DNA from: Methylobacterium nodulans ORS 2060
Lineage (GTDB): Bacteria; Pseudomonadota; Alphaproteobacteria; Rhizobiales; Beijerinckiaceae
Direction: 5' to 3'
Assembly: GCF_000022085.1 (NCBI RefSeq)
Contig: NC_011894.1
Span: forward strand, 3,959,001 to 4,023,000
DNA length: 64,000 bases
In this document: one piece after another, positions 33,537 through 41,859 of the stretch
How the letters are laid out: every line of letters begins with the position of its first letter
Position numbering within the stretch: the stretch's first letter is position 1
Translations under genes and position numbers: made by a program
Notes under the pieces: model-generated
What the model was told of the DNA's origin: nothing
The model's input: only the letters and a program-made list of their open reading frames with translations
Database searches by the model: none

Positions 33537-33745
33537 GAGGCAGCCCGCCGCGTCGTACAGGAGGCGCGACGGGCCCTCCCAGAGGAGGTGCCGGCGGCTT
33601 GGTTCCGCGGGGCCCGGCACCAGGCGGCGGAAGCTCGTGAGAGCTCAGGAACGCCAGCCCACGGCACCCTACACCCGAACGCACCAAGCCCGCCAGTGAG
33701 TCCCTGAAGGATGCTTGGCGGCCGGATCAGGGCCCGCGCGGGGGA
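33537..33745 (+). repeat. About 200-bp duplicated segment, copy 2
   Basis: The partner of 31078-31285. It contains GGGGCCCGGCACCAGGCGGC and the frame WFRGARHQAAEARE. The two copies lie 2.4 kb apart in the same orientation, with the CorC-type gene between them. Confidence 0.5.
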
Positions 33746-33802
33746 CGACATAGCTTCACTGTGGGCCGGGACAACCGGCGGTCGGTGTGCGCCGCTCCCA
33801 GG

Positions 33803-34119
33803 TCACTCGTCGTCTTCGATCTCGGCCAGTCCACCAGTCACGTGGGCCTTGAGCACGTTCGAGGGCTTGAACACCATCACCCGGCGCGGCGCGATCGCCA
33901 CCTCGACGCCGGTCTTGGGATTGCGCCCGACGCGCTTGCCCTTGTCGCGCACCACAAGGAGCCGAAGGCGGACAGCTTCACGCTCTCGCCCGAGGCGAGG
34001 CAATCAGTGATCTCCGACAGCACCGTCTCCACGAGCGCCGCCGACTCGGTTCGCGACAGGCCCACCCGCTGATGGACGGCCTCGGTCAGGTCAGCCCGCG
34101 TGATCGTCTTGCCTGCCAT
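33803..34119 (-). pseudogene. ihfA: Integration host factor alpha subunit, frameshifted
   Basis: From ATG 34119, [20 protein letters not shown] then SVKLSAFGS is a normal IHF-alpha N terminus. The rest ([20 protein letters not shown], then [15 protein letters not shown] and an acidic tail) is in another frame. At the break (about 33956) the codon after GGC TCC is TT- instead of TTC, so one base is missing. Joined, it would be about 105 aa with the conserved RNPKTG beta-arm. It is either a pseudogene or a sequencing error; the chromosome probably has another ihfA. Confidence 0.75.
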
Positions 34120-34620
34120 CCTGCTCCCCCCAGAGCCGCTTCCTGTGCCCCTTGGGTTCATCCTCGCTCTAGCGTCGAATCTCGCGAGCCGCTCCGCTCG
34201 CCGCGGCCCTGCCGTCCCGGCAGCCCTTGGACGGCTCCGCTGGCCTCCACGGACCAGAACCCTCCCGCCCGGCGCAGTGGCTCAAGCGCAGCCTCGAGGC
34301 TCGATTCTGGTGCCCTGCTCCTCTCCTCGCCCATAATCGGACCGGTTCCCGGTGAGCTTTGCATGTGGGCGACCTGAGCCGCTGGCATGGCCCTGGGGGC
34401 GCAGGGAGGCTTATAGGCGGGCGTTGCAGCGCAGACGGCGGGATCGCCGGCCGGCTGGCGCCGGGGCTCGACGGACCCGCTGTGCCCACACCTTCGCCGC
34501 GGCGAAGGCCTGCCCAGAATCGGCGCCGAACCGGTACACAAATCGCCGGCAGTTCGCGAGCGTCTCGACTCACTCGTCCGGCCTGAACCCGGGGCGCGGC
34601 GGCCGGCCGGAGGAAAGGGC
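34120..34620. other. About 500 bp without a supportable gene
   Basis: Open frames on both strands are Arg/Pro/Ser-rich with no plausible ribosome site. No repeat or RNA gene is recognised. Confidence 0.35.
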
Positions 34621-34854
34621 TCAGGGCTCCGGGTCGAGGAGCTGCGGGTAGCGCTCCACCAGAGAGGCCAGCCGGCCCGAAAACTCCAGAGCTCTGATAC
34701 GCCCGTTGCGGCCAACCGCGCGAGCAATATCGGCGATAGCTGGGTCGCCCTCTCGCTCGGCAATCTCAGCGCAGTCGAGCGCGAGCGTCTCGTTCTCGGC
34801 GATGGCGCCAACGAGAGCGGAGTAGAGGGACCGGACTTGCCTGTCCTTGCTCAT
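34621..34854 (-). CDS. Small helical hypothetical protein
   Basis: A 77-aa protein from ATG 34854. It reads MSKDRQVRSLYSALVGAIAE, then ALDCAEIAEREGDPAIADIA, and ends ERYPQLLDPEP. It is acidic and predicted all-helical. It is in the same direction as, and just downstream of, the CsbD gene, so possibly co-transcribed with it. No family is recognised. Confidence 0.6.
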   Translation of the reverse strand: MSKDRQVRSLYSALVGAIAENETLALDCAEIAEREGDPAIADIARAVGRNGRIRALEFSGRLASLVERYPQLLDPEP

Positions 34855-34884
34855 CCGCAGAGCGGACCGCGAGCGTGCCGCTGC

Positions 34885-35235
34885 TCAGCGGCGCGCATGG
34901 ATCAGCCACCCCACAAAGTAGCCAATGCCGGCAGCCACCAGCAGAGTTCCAAGTGGCGCAGCCTTCGTATATCGCCTGACAGCCTCGTTGCCCTGCCGGT
35001 ACACCTCCTCGGCACCTGGTAGACGCTCGCCTCCCTTGTCGATGGCGTCCTGCAAGCGGTCCACGGTCTGGCCGATGGCGTCCTTGGCCTGCCCGGCCAG
35101 GTTCTCGGCCGTGCCCTGGGTTTCTCTTGCCCGACCCTCGACTTGGGTTTTGGTGTCGCCCGTGAGGTCGCCCACGGCACCCTGAACCTGCCCGGCAGCC
35201 TTGTTGATCTCTCCGGTCACGCGCTTCTCGTCCAT
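34885..35235 (-). CDS. CsbD family stress protein with C-terminal membrane segment
   Basis: A 116-aa protein from ATG 35235. The N-terminal CsbD motif is DEKRVTGEINKAAGQVQGAV, then GDLTGDTKTQVEGRAR. A helical Gln/Asp-rich middle (AKDAIGQTVDRLQDAID) and a C-terminal membrane helix (LGTLLVAAGIGYFVGW) follow. CsbD-like proteins are general-stress proteins; the membrane tail resembles the alphaproteobacterial long forms. Confidence 0.85.
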   Translation of the reverse strand: MDEKRVTGEINKAAGQVQGAVGDLTGDTKTQVEGRARETQGTAENLAGQAKDAIGQTVDRLQDAIDKGGERLPGAEEVYRQGNEAVRRYTKAAPLGTLLVAAGIGYFVGWLIHARR

Positions 35236-35570
35236 GGCCTGCCTCGCTCAGCCGGGCCGCCCAATGAGGAAGCCTTCAGAGGATGCAACGCGCGTCGAGA
35301 GGCTTTGTCCCGACAGCTAGCAGCGGTCGACGTCCAGGCCCCGGGAGAGGCTCTGGCTGGAGACCAGGACCATCAACGAGGAGGCGGCAGGGGGAGAGCA
35401 GCAGCGGTCATATCGGCCTGTTGGGGCCGGCAGCTGGCGCGGGAATATCAGACTGCAGGTGGGCTAAGCCCCCTCGAGACGCTGCCGGGTAATCACGCGG
35501 ATAAGCCTAAATCAACGCGCTCACACACGCCCTCCAGAGTATGTTATTGTCGGTTTTTGAGGGGATCAGA

Positions 35571-35930
35571 ATGAAAGTCAGAACGATCACCGCGCCACAC
35601 AGGAGGATACTTCTGTGCGCAATATTTATCTCAATGATCTCCACGGCTTATGCAGAAGCGCGCCCTCCAGCCGCACGCCTTGAAACTGCTGCTGATCGAC
35701 ACTCCAAGGCCGAATCAAGCAACTCACCAGAGGCTCAAGAGAGGCGCCGGCGAGCTAATGTTGATGCAGCCGCCGCTAAGCGAGACGCGGCTGACAAGCT
35801 ACGTACAGAGCGCCTAGACCGAGTATCCAACTCGATCTGCATCGGTTGCGGCGGCCCTGTGGTCCCGTTCGATCCTACCGGGGGCGCTCCCTCTCTCAGG
35901 AAGCCTCCATCGCGAAGCCAGTCGCGCTAG
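35571..35930 (+). CDS. Exported hypothetical protein whose stop lies in a mini-IS end
   Basis: A 119-aa frame from ATG 35571 with GGGGATCAGA upstream. The signal peptide is RRILLCAIFISMISTAYA. The mature region is Ala/Arg/Glu-rich, with a CIGCGG motif near the C terminus. The TAG stop is the first TAG of the CTAG end of the IS630-like mini-element at 35928, so the natural C terminus may have been cut off. Confidence 0.6.
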   Translation: MKVRTITAPHRRILLCAIFISMISTAYAEARPPAARLETAADRHSKAESSNSPEAQERRRRANVDAAAAKRDAADKLRTERLDRVSNSICIGCGGPVVPFDPTGGAPSLRKPPSRSQSR

Positions 35931-36391
35931 AGCCGTACCCGATCAGGTTGGAATGGGCACGGCTCGTAAGGCTCTGTCTTGACGCGCTTCCTAACGCCGA
36001 ACCGGTGGCCGCTTCATTGAGTAGCGCTCTAGACGCCGGAGCATGTCGGGAGCACGATCCAACGCTTCCTATATGCCCCGTTCAGATACGAGGTGAGCCG
36101 TGGATCATGAATTGGAGCGCTTCGAGGCTAGGACCGAGGACGGCACTGTTCGCACCATCATCGCTTGGCAGACGTTTGCGCGAACCGGCGGCCTCAGCGG
36201 ATCGCGCATCCTGAAGGGACAGCACCGGTTTACGCTGCTCAATGGCAAGGGTGTGGTTCAGCTTGATGGCGGTGCCTTTCAGGTGATCGCGAGCGGCGAA
36301 GTCCTGCACAGGATTGCCGTGTGATCTGAGGCCGTCACCCGTACAAAGAGTCCGCACCGGCTATGATGCAACCTGATCGGATGCCGCTCTA
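35928..36391 (+). mobile_element. IS630-derived mini-element (MITE-like) carrying a small gene
   Basis: The left end CTAGAGCCGTACCCGATCAG and the right end (reverse complement) CTAGAGCGGCATCCGATCAG match at most positions and continue GTTG. Length is about 465 bp with TA flanks. It contains no transposase, only the 74-codon gene at 36100-36324. The right-end sequence also matches the DNA beside the IS630 fragment at 63186-63262, giving a plausible parent element. Confidence 0.65.
36100..36324 (+). CDS. Small hypothetical protein inside mini-element
   Basis: A 74-aa protein from GTG 36100. It reads MDHELERFEARTEDGTVRTI, then RFTLLNGKGVVQLDGGAF and VIASGEVLHRIAV, a beta-rich small domain. It lies entirely within the IS630-like inverted repeats. 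The frame is intact and protein-like. No function is known. Confidence 0.65.
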   Translation: MDHELERFEARTEDGTVRTIIAWQTFARTGGLSGSRILKGQHRFTLLNGKGVVQLDGGAFQVIASGEVLHRIAV

Positions 36392-36660
36392 GGGATCTTA
36401 TTAGAGTCTCGGCTTGCCCAGTCTTGCCCTCGCGGGAGGCTGGCCGGGACGCATAGGAGACGCATAGGACAAGTTCGCGCACGACCCGCCTGCTATGGGA
36501 GACCTTGGAGGAGCGATTGCCACAGCACCCTTGGATCGCGATGGAAGCGGACGCGTAGCAGGCCAGCCTCGCACGCGAGGGAGTTCGGGGTGCATCGGCT
36601 CTCATGTGAATGAAACCGTCCGACCCTGGTGTCGCGTGCCTCAGTGGCACGGCGACTGGC

Positions 36661-36710
36661 CCGGCGACAGGCTGGCGAGCCCGCGGCTCCATTCGAGAAT
36701 GGTGGGGGAG
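36661..36710. repeat. 50-bp inverted repeat, left arm
   Basis: Its reverse complement matches 37949-37998 at about 44 of 50 positions (shared core GGCTCGCCAGCCTGTCGCC). The arms enclose 1.24 kb holding an HTH pseudogene, a DUF2493 gene and a tRNA fragment. Confidence 0.6.
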
Positions 36711-36984
36711 GGGGCGTCGAGGGGGGTGGGTCGGCCATGGCGGGACGCTACCCGCGGGCGAGCCTGTGCACCAACTCCCGCTGGTCATCGTCCACCATGC
36801 CGGCGCGGTCAGTTGTCCTGATCCGGTTGCCTCAGGACATGATGCTCTTCGCGGGTTGCGGCGCGCCGCTCACGGCGATGCGTCAGCCACTTCGCGAACC
36901 GCCCCCAGGTATTATGCTCGCCGCCGAGGCGACGGGACCAGTACTCCCGGATGTGGCCTTTGCGCTCAGCGCGTTCGCCGTATG

Positions 36985-37187
36985 CCATCGCTCACCTCCA
37001 GCCACTCCTGCACTTCACTGGCGCCAGCTTCATCGTGATCATCAGGGTGAGGAGCATCCCGGCGTGGATCGAGACGCGCGCGGCCGTTGGCCCATTTCCG
37101 GCATGTCCTATCGCTCACTCTCAGGAAGCAGGCCGCCTTGTAGAGGGCGACGTCGAGGCGCTTGAGCGCGTCGCGAACGGCGATTTC
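36985..37187 (-). pseudogene. Decayed small HTH protein
   Basis: One frame reads ALKRLDVALYKAACFLRVSD, then RTCRKWANGRARL, an HTH with the AARFLxVSDRTxRRWANG-type pattern. The continuation MLLTLMITMKLAP is in a different frame. A further shift is likely at the start. A related trace (EFRMALAALGLTQSAAARL) is visible on the minus strand near 22600. Non-functional. Confidence 0.5.
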
Positions 37188-37248
37188 ATCCCCAGTCGAA
37201 GCATACCGAAAACTGTCGGTATGTGGGAGCTTTTCTCGCCTCTGAACG

Positions 37249-37632
37249 TCAATTTTCGACGAGCCCTTCCGAGAACGGATCGCACCCCTCCCTTCCATTC
37301 CTCACGACCCTGATCCCGGCCGCCTCGGCATTCCGGACGCAATCCGCCGTGCCGCGCACGCCTGGGAATGCGAGCACCAGGTCAGGCCGGCCCTCTGCGA
37401 TCATGCGGGCATTGCGGAGCGGGCCGGCGGCGCGGCCGTGCTGGCGCCAGTCGGCTATGCATCGCTCGCAGTGGAAGTTGCGGCTCCAGCCCCAATCCCA
37501 AGCCAGCGTGTCCGCGCCCGGCTCACCGCCACACATGAAGGCGGACATGGTCGGCAGCAGCGCGTCGAGCTCCATATAGATCCGCTCAAGGTCCCGACAC
37601 TCCCGATCGCCGGTGACGAGGATGCGGGTCAT
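37249..37632 (-). CDS. DUF2493 / YspA-type SLOG-fold protein
   Basis: A 127-aa protein from ATG 37632. The N-terminal beta strand and loop RILVTGDRECRDLERIY, the nucleotide-binding-like CGGEPGADTLAWDWG, and DLVLAFPGVRGTADCVRNAE match the DUF2493/SLOG superfamily, which binds nucleotide-type ligands. Such genes are common on phages and mobile islands. It ends with a tail (GCDPFSEGLVEN). It lies just downstream of the tRNA-Val fragment, on the same strand. Confidence 0.8.
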   Translation of the reverse strand: MTRILVTGDRECRDLERIYMELDALLPTMSAFMCGGEPGADTLAWDWGWSRNFHCERCIADWRQHGRAAGPLRNARMIAEGRPDLVLAFPGVRGTADCVRNAEAAGIRVVRNGREGCDPFSEGLVEN

Positions 37633-37734
37633 CGGGCCGCCCCGCAGGGCTGGCGCTTCAGTGGTTTCTGTCGGGATATCTGTCGCCTGATCGCTTGCCC
37701 ATGGGCAGATTTCTCTATAACCCATTGCCGCGTA

Positions 37735-37782
37735 TGGTGGGCGGTGACGGGCTCGAACCGCCGACCCTCTCGGTGTAAACGA
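37735..37782 (-). tRNA. 3' fragment of tRNA-Val(UAC), likely attachment-site remnant
   Basis: On the minus strand: the anticodon loop TTTACAC, then GAGAGGGTC, the T-arm GGCGGTTCGAGCCCGTC, and acceptor strand ACCGCCC with ACCA encoded. These fit the 3' half of an alphaproteobacterial tRNA-Val. The 5' half (acceptor GGGCGGT, D-arm) is missing. The fragment stops at the anticodon stem. Such partial tRNAs are left when a tyrosine-integrase element inserts into a tRNA gene. No integrase is adjacent. Confidence 0.75.
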
Positions 37783-38326
37783 CGTGTGCTCCCCTGCTCC
37801 CCTCTGCAACTCCTTCTATGCCAAGAGCTTCTGGAGCCATTTGTTCTCGTTTGGTGCCGGGGTTTCTGGGAGATATCTGGGAGACGGGGAGGGGGCGTCG
37901 GCAGCGCTGCGTTGGCTACGCCGTTCCATGAGTGCCGCTGATTCGCCGTCCCCCACCGTCCTCGCATGGAGCCGTGGGCTCGCCAGCCTGTCGCCCGGAC
38001 AGCCGCCCTGTCCCGGGCCACCAAATGCATGCCCAGAGCACGCGATGGTGGGCCGGTTCTTGGAGCTGGGCATCAGAATCTCTGAGGCGCCACTCATCAG
38101 CGGGTTTCGTGATGCCCGCATGCGGATGCGTTACACACGTCTGAGGTCGGACGCGCGGGCGGCGAAGCTGGCGCGATTGTAGCCTGATCAGAGCTCAGGT
38201 CCGAACACGCCTTTCGAGTGTCGGCCCTCATTGTCCTAGGCGCGGCACGACAGAGCTCCAATTCACAAGCGGAACAGTTTCATTGGTCGCGTCCCCGTAT
38301 TTAGTACATTTATTCCTCGGCGAAGA
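37783..38326. other. About 540 bp without a supportable gene
   Basis: It contains the right arm of the 50-bp inverted repeat (37949-37998) and AT-rich DNA from 38240 onward, marking the edge of the lower-GC defence locus. No RNA gene is recognised. Confidence 0.35.
37949..37998. repeat. 50-bp inverted repeat, right arm
   Basis: The partner of 36661-36710 in opposite orientation. Confidence 0.6.
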
Positions 38327-39301
38327 TCAGGGCTCGAAAGACGCAAAAGCGGGTAGATACCTGTAAAATGTAGCGAATTGTCTTGCATCGCGAAGGGGGG
38401 CATGCCCTGGATCAATATCTTGTCCATTCACTAATGGAAGCCTAGTTTCAATATCGCGCATCTCCTTTGGCGTCAACTTGGGAACTTCGATTCTCATGGC
38501 ATCAAGTGATGGTCTATAAAAGGACAACTCCTCAAATGCACATGACGCAAAAATACTTGCTTGACCGCGATCAACAAACACACCGGAAATGGTAGTCATT
38601 TTAGCTCCGTCAGCGTACTCCCAAGCTCCTATCTGGCGAAAATCAATCCATTGTCCCTGAGGTCGGCCGCTATTACGCGAGCTAAGACAATCCTCGATTT
38701 CAGAAAGAAGCGCCTGACGCAGCAAGCGTGCCAACTTCCATCCCCGCATATCTGAGTCTACAGCATCCGACGGGACTCGAGCTACGCCTATCGCTGCCTT
38801 CAACTCATCTATTCCACTTGAAGGGCGCAACTCACCTTCGCTTGTATCTACAGAAACGAGCGGAGGAGTTTCTGCTTGAACGGATATTGTAACGACGCTT
38901 CCTGACGTCGCAGCTAAAGCTATTGTCCGCAAGTCAGCCAGCATGGACTTATTCAAAGGGTCGTCATAATCTAGCCATACTATTGATCTTAACGACCAAT
39001 CGATTTTCGGAAGCTCAGCAGCCGATTCTCCGAAGCGCATCTCAATACCACGGAACGGCTTGTTGAACTCAAAACGAGCCGAATGAGCTGCTTCACGCTC
39101 GATCGAGATCATGCGCTCTATGCCGAGAGCTCTGTGAAAATGAGTAAAATCCGAAAACCAGATGGATCCGAATCCCACATATTGATAGGATTCAATAGTT
39201 GCAAACTTTGAAAGCCTCCTAAACGCTTCTGCAAGCATGCGTCTTTCAGCAAATTTGGCGGGTCTGATCGAATAATCGATGCTGCGGTAGCTGGCGGTCA
39301 C
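38327..39301 (-). CDS. Rossmann-fold methyltransferase-like partner of the GHKL ATPase
   Basis: A 324-aa protein from ATG 39301, three bases after the ATPase stop, so probably translationally coupled. It shows YVGFGSIWFSDF (residues 41-52, motif-I-like), MISIERE (64-70, acidic end of beta 2) and IVWLDYDDPL (107-116, motif-IV-like). These suggest a SAM-binding methyltransferase-like fold. The C-terminal half has TISGVFVDRG and PKLTPKEMRDIE. Composition is low GC, like the rest of this locus. Its position beside a GHKL ATPase, C5-MTase and Vsr suggests a defence role. The substrate is unknown, and it may be a catalytically altered fold used for recognition. Confidence 0.6.
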   Translation of the reverse strand: MTASYRSIDYSIRPAKFAERRMLAEAFRRLSKFATIESYQYVGFGSIWFSDFTHFHRALGIERMISIEREAAHSARFEFNKPFRGIEMRFGESAAELPKIDWSLRSIVWLDYDDPLNKSMLADLRTIALAATSGSVVTISVQAETPPLVSVDTSEGELRPSSGIDELKAAIGVARVPSDAVDSDMRGWKLARLLRQALLSEIEDCLSSRNSGRPQGQWIDFRQIGAWEYADGAKMTTISGVFVDRGQASIFASCAFEELSFYRPSLDAMRIEVPKLTPKEMRDIETRLPLVNGQDIDPGHAPLRDARQFATFYRYLPAFASFEP

Positions 39302-39304
39302 GGG

Positions 39305-40648
39305 TTAACCTTCGATTTTCCGGTATGCTTCGTCAAAGGTCTCTTCGCCGACTGCTTTGGCACTATTCAGGCCTAGGTGGTCCATTAATGCCTCGATCTG
39401 CTCGAGCGGACGCGAGTAGGCGATTGTGCGCCTTGGAGGAGCAGAGAATCTTGTTTTGTCTGGAGGAGTAAAAGCCCTAGGCTGCCGCAGCACTTCAGCC
39501 TGTTGCGCAGTGCCAGAGCTCAATGCCTTCAACAGTGGCCCTTCGCGGCCTTGGGTCGAGATTTCGGCGTCGACCTCATTGAGAAAATCGATCACAGATC
39601 GAGTCATGATGACCATTCGCTCAAGCGTACGACGCCAGACAGGATTATCGGAATCGATACCGGTTTTGGTTGTATTCCAAGGAAGTCGACCGGCATCACG
39701 GCAATCGAAGTAAGCAACCCCTCTGAAGCGCGCATACTGATTGTGATACTTCGGAATTTCGGGCCGCTGTTCAGCGACCTGTCCCCAGCCTGTCTCCTCT
39801 GTTCGATCTGCTGCCAGGACAACTCGGCCGTTGCAGACAACATACCACCCGGCTGACTGAGGATCGGAAATGCCAACGCCTGCAACTATCCTCACCATCA
39901 CCGTTTCCTGCCCCTGCAAGCTATCTTCGTAAGTGTCGACAGCTGGGGAGACGGTTCCGGTGAGCAGCTTGAGATCGGTTGCAGAAAGCGAGGATCCCTC
40001 GAACTGAATACTCAGCCCATTTGCAATGAACTGCCTCTGATGTGTGCGCAGCATCTCTCCCAGCGTGCGTTTGAAGGAGCTGGATCCGAATTTAATGCTG
40101 ACCTCCGGACGCAATCGGGACACGCGGATCTCGGTACCTTGATCCTCTTCTGGCACCGAAAGCCCAGTCTCATGGCGTGTGAATGAAAAACTCCAGCTTG
40201 GAGTCTTTTCCCATTCATCCACGTCTACATCAACCGACCAGCGCTCATTCGCTGTTGTGGATAATACAGTGAATGACCTTCCAAATTTGAAGAGAGCTCT
40301 CTTCATTCCGACGCCGAACTGTCCTATCGAGAAGGGCGTATCTCTTGAACGGTCTGGGCGACCAAAACGAAAAGCGTAATTTTTTGCCGTATCAATCGAG
40401 AATCCCCCGCAATTATCAACTATGGCGAATCCTTGATCATCCATTTCAATTTTTACTTTAAGATCGTCGTAGTTTTGCTCACCGGCGTCGCGAAGGCGCT
40501 TTGCTCCATCTATACAATTGTCCACGAGATCTAAAACGGCCCTCTCGAGAGGTATATCCCGAATTAGCATGTCGACGAAAAATGACTTCGTCGGCATGAC
40601 GTTAATTGTCTCATCGGCCGAGGCCGACACCTGTGATCCACCTGACAT
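39305..40648 (-). CDS. GHKL (MORC/MutL/Hsp90-like) ATPase of a restriction/defence locus
   Basis: A 447-aa protein; ATG 40648 is chosen because the longer upstream frame is not protein-like. All GHKL motifs are present: N-box ERAVLDLVDNCIDGAK (35-50), G1 FAIVDNCGGFS (74-84), G2 SIGQFGVGMKRALF (107-120) and GTEIRVSRL. A C-terminal part includes YARFRGVAYFDCRDAGRLPW. Families of this kind were described next to m5C methyltransferases and Vsr in restriction-type operons related to eukaryotic MORC. It probably acts as an ATP-driven clamp or sensor. It is divergent from the methyltransferase, with a 133-bp intergenic region. Confidence 0.82.
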   Translation of the reverse strand: MSGGSQVSASADETINVMPTKSFFVDMLIRDIPLERAVLDLVDNCIDGAKRLRDAGEQNYDDLKVKIEMDDQGFAIVDNCGGFSIDTAKNYAFRFGRPDRSRDTPFSIGQFGVGMKRALFKFGRSFTVLSTTANERWSVDVDVDEWEKTPSWSFSFTRHETGLSVPEEDQGTEIRVSRLRPEVSIKFGSSSFKRTLGEMLRTHQRQFIANGLSIQFEGSSLSATDLKLLTGTVSPAVDTYEDSLQGQETVMVRIVAGVGISDPQSAGWYVVCNGRVVLAADRTEETGWGQVAEQRPEIPKYHNQYARFRGVAYFDCRDAGRLPWNTTKTGIDSDNPVWRRTLERMVIMTRSVIDFLNEVDAEISTQGREGPLLKALSSGTAQQAEVLRQPRAFTPPDKTRFSAPPRRTIAYSRPLEQIEALMDHLGLNSAKAVGEETFDEAYRKIEG

Positions 40649-40781
40649 AACGACGTTCTCCCGCGCCGTCAGCTTACGTGATGTGGGCCGGCTTCCACAA
40701 CTTTGAATCGAGATTTGCACAGCGGCGATCGCCAAACCGTGCTTTGGATGATACAACGCTCCGACTCGAGCCGGTTGAGCG
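40649..40781. promoter_or_regulatory. Divergent promoter region of the defence locus
   Basis: A 133-bp spacer between two outward-facing genes; both transcripts must start in or near it. No convincing -35/-10 pair or operator palindrome could be fixed by eye. Confidence 0.5.
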
Positions 40782-41858
40782 ATGCGTCTGATAGATCTTT
40801 TTTGCGGTTGTGGAGGTCTTAGCCTTGGAGCCCGTAATGCGGGGTTTAAGGTTGTATCCTCTGTTGATATCGATCCCATTCTAACGAGTTCATATCAACG
40901 CAACTTTAGAGGATCGCGACCACTAATTGCGGATATATCATCTTTAACACGATCTGAGCTACTGCGACATGCGGGTGGGCACGTCGATGGCGTAGTGGGT
41001 GGGCCGCCATGTCAAGGTTTCAGTGAGGCCGGCCTGGCAAGTCCTGACGATCCTAGACGCGGATTGCTTAGGCATTTCTTTAGGCTCGTCTCTGAATTGC
41101 GACCGTCGTTCTTTCTTATGGAGAACGTTAGGGGTTTGGCCTTCGAAAAGAACCGTCATGAGCTTGATTCCGCCCTTGAGTTGGTAGCTGGGCGATATGA
41201 GGTGCTGGGACCCGTCAAACTCGACGCGGCGATGTTCGGAGCGGCAACATCAAGGCCGCGCGTGTTCGTGATCGGATTCGACCATTCGTATGTTGATCGG
41301 CTTACCGTCGGCGAACTTCACGCGTGGCGCCGGCCCGCGGCTACGGTTTTCGATGCGATCAGCGATTTGCAAGGAGCAATGGAGGAAGGAGTCGATCCCG
41401 ATGGCCTAGACTGGTGGCGCTATGGATTCGACGTGGCGCCGTCACTGTATGCACGTCGCTTGCGAGGTACGAGGCGGCTGTTCTCCGGCCACCGGCGCAT
41501 CCCGCACGCGCCCGCGGTCGCCGCTCGCTTCGCGGTTGTCCCGCAGGGCGGGAGAGATATCGTCGGGCGGCACGTTCGGCTGGATTGGAACAAGCAGTGT
41601 CCAACGATCCGAGCAGGAACCGGACCGGACCGAGGATCGTTCCAAGCCGTTAGGCCGCTCCATCCCGTTGAGCCGCGCGTGATCACGGTACGGGAAGCGG
41701 CCCGCTTGCAAGGCTTCCCTGATCGTTTCGTCTTTCACCCGACTGCGTGGCACAGCTTCAGGATGATAGGAAACAGCGTGTCTCCGATCATTGCAGAGCG
41801 GATCTTCAAGGCGATTCGCTCGAAGATGTCCGACGCGGCGTCGCTGGCGGCTGAGTAG
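40782..41858 (+). CDS. DNA (cytosine-5)-methyltransferase
   Basis: A 358-aa protein from ATG 40782. All key motifs are in order: I LIDLFCGCGGLSLG, IV GGPPCQGFS with the catalytic Cys (residue 77), VI LMENVRG, VIII TSRPRVFVIG, IX VREAARLQGFPD, X MIGNSVSP. The target-recognition region between VIII and IX is short (about 110 residues). Codons are AT-rich at the 5' end. Together with the downstream Vsr gene it would protect host DNA and repair deamination mismatches. The recognition sequence cannot be deduced. Confidence 0.95.
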   Translation: MRLIDLFCGCGGLSLGARNAGFKVVSSVDIDPILTSSYQRNFRGSRPLIADISSLTRSELLRHAGGHVDGVVGGPPCQGFSEAGLASPDDPRRGLLRHFFRLVSELRPSFFLMENVRGLAFEKNRHELDSALELVAGRYEVLGPVKLDAAMFGAATSRPRVFVIGFDHSYVDRLTVGELHAWRRPAATVFDAISDLQGAMEEGVDPDGLDWWRYGFDVAPSLYARRLRGTRRLFSGHRRIPHAPAVAARFAVVPQGGRDIVGRHVRLDWNKQCPTIRAGTGPDRGSFQAVRPLHPVEPRVITVREAARLQGFPDRFVFHPTAWHSFRMIGNSVSPIIAERIFKAIRSKMSDAASLAAE

Positions 41859-41859
41859 C

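Noticed and set aside
37735..37782. Complete functional tRNA-Val gene
   Set aside because: Acceptor 5' strand, D-arm and half of the anticodon stem are missing, so only a fragment is called.
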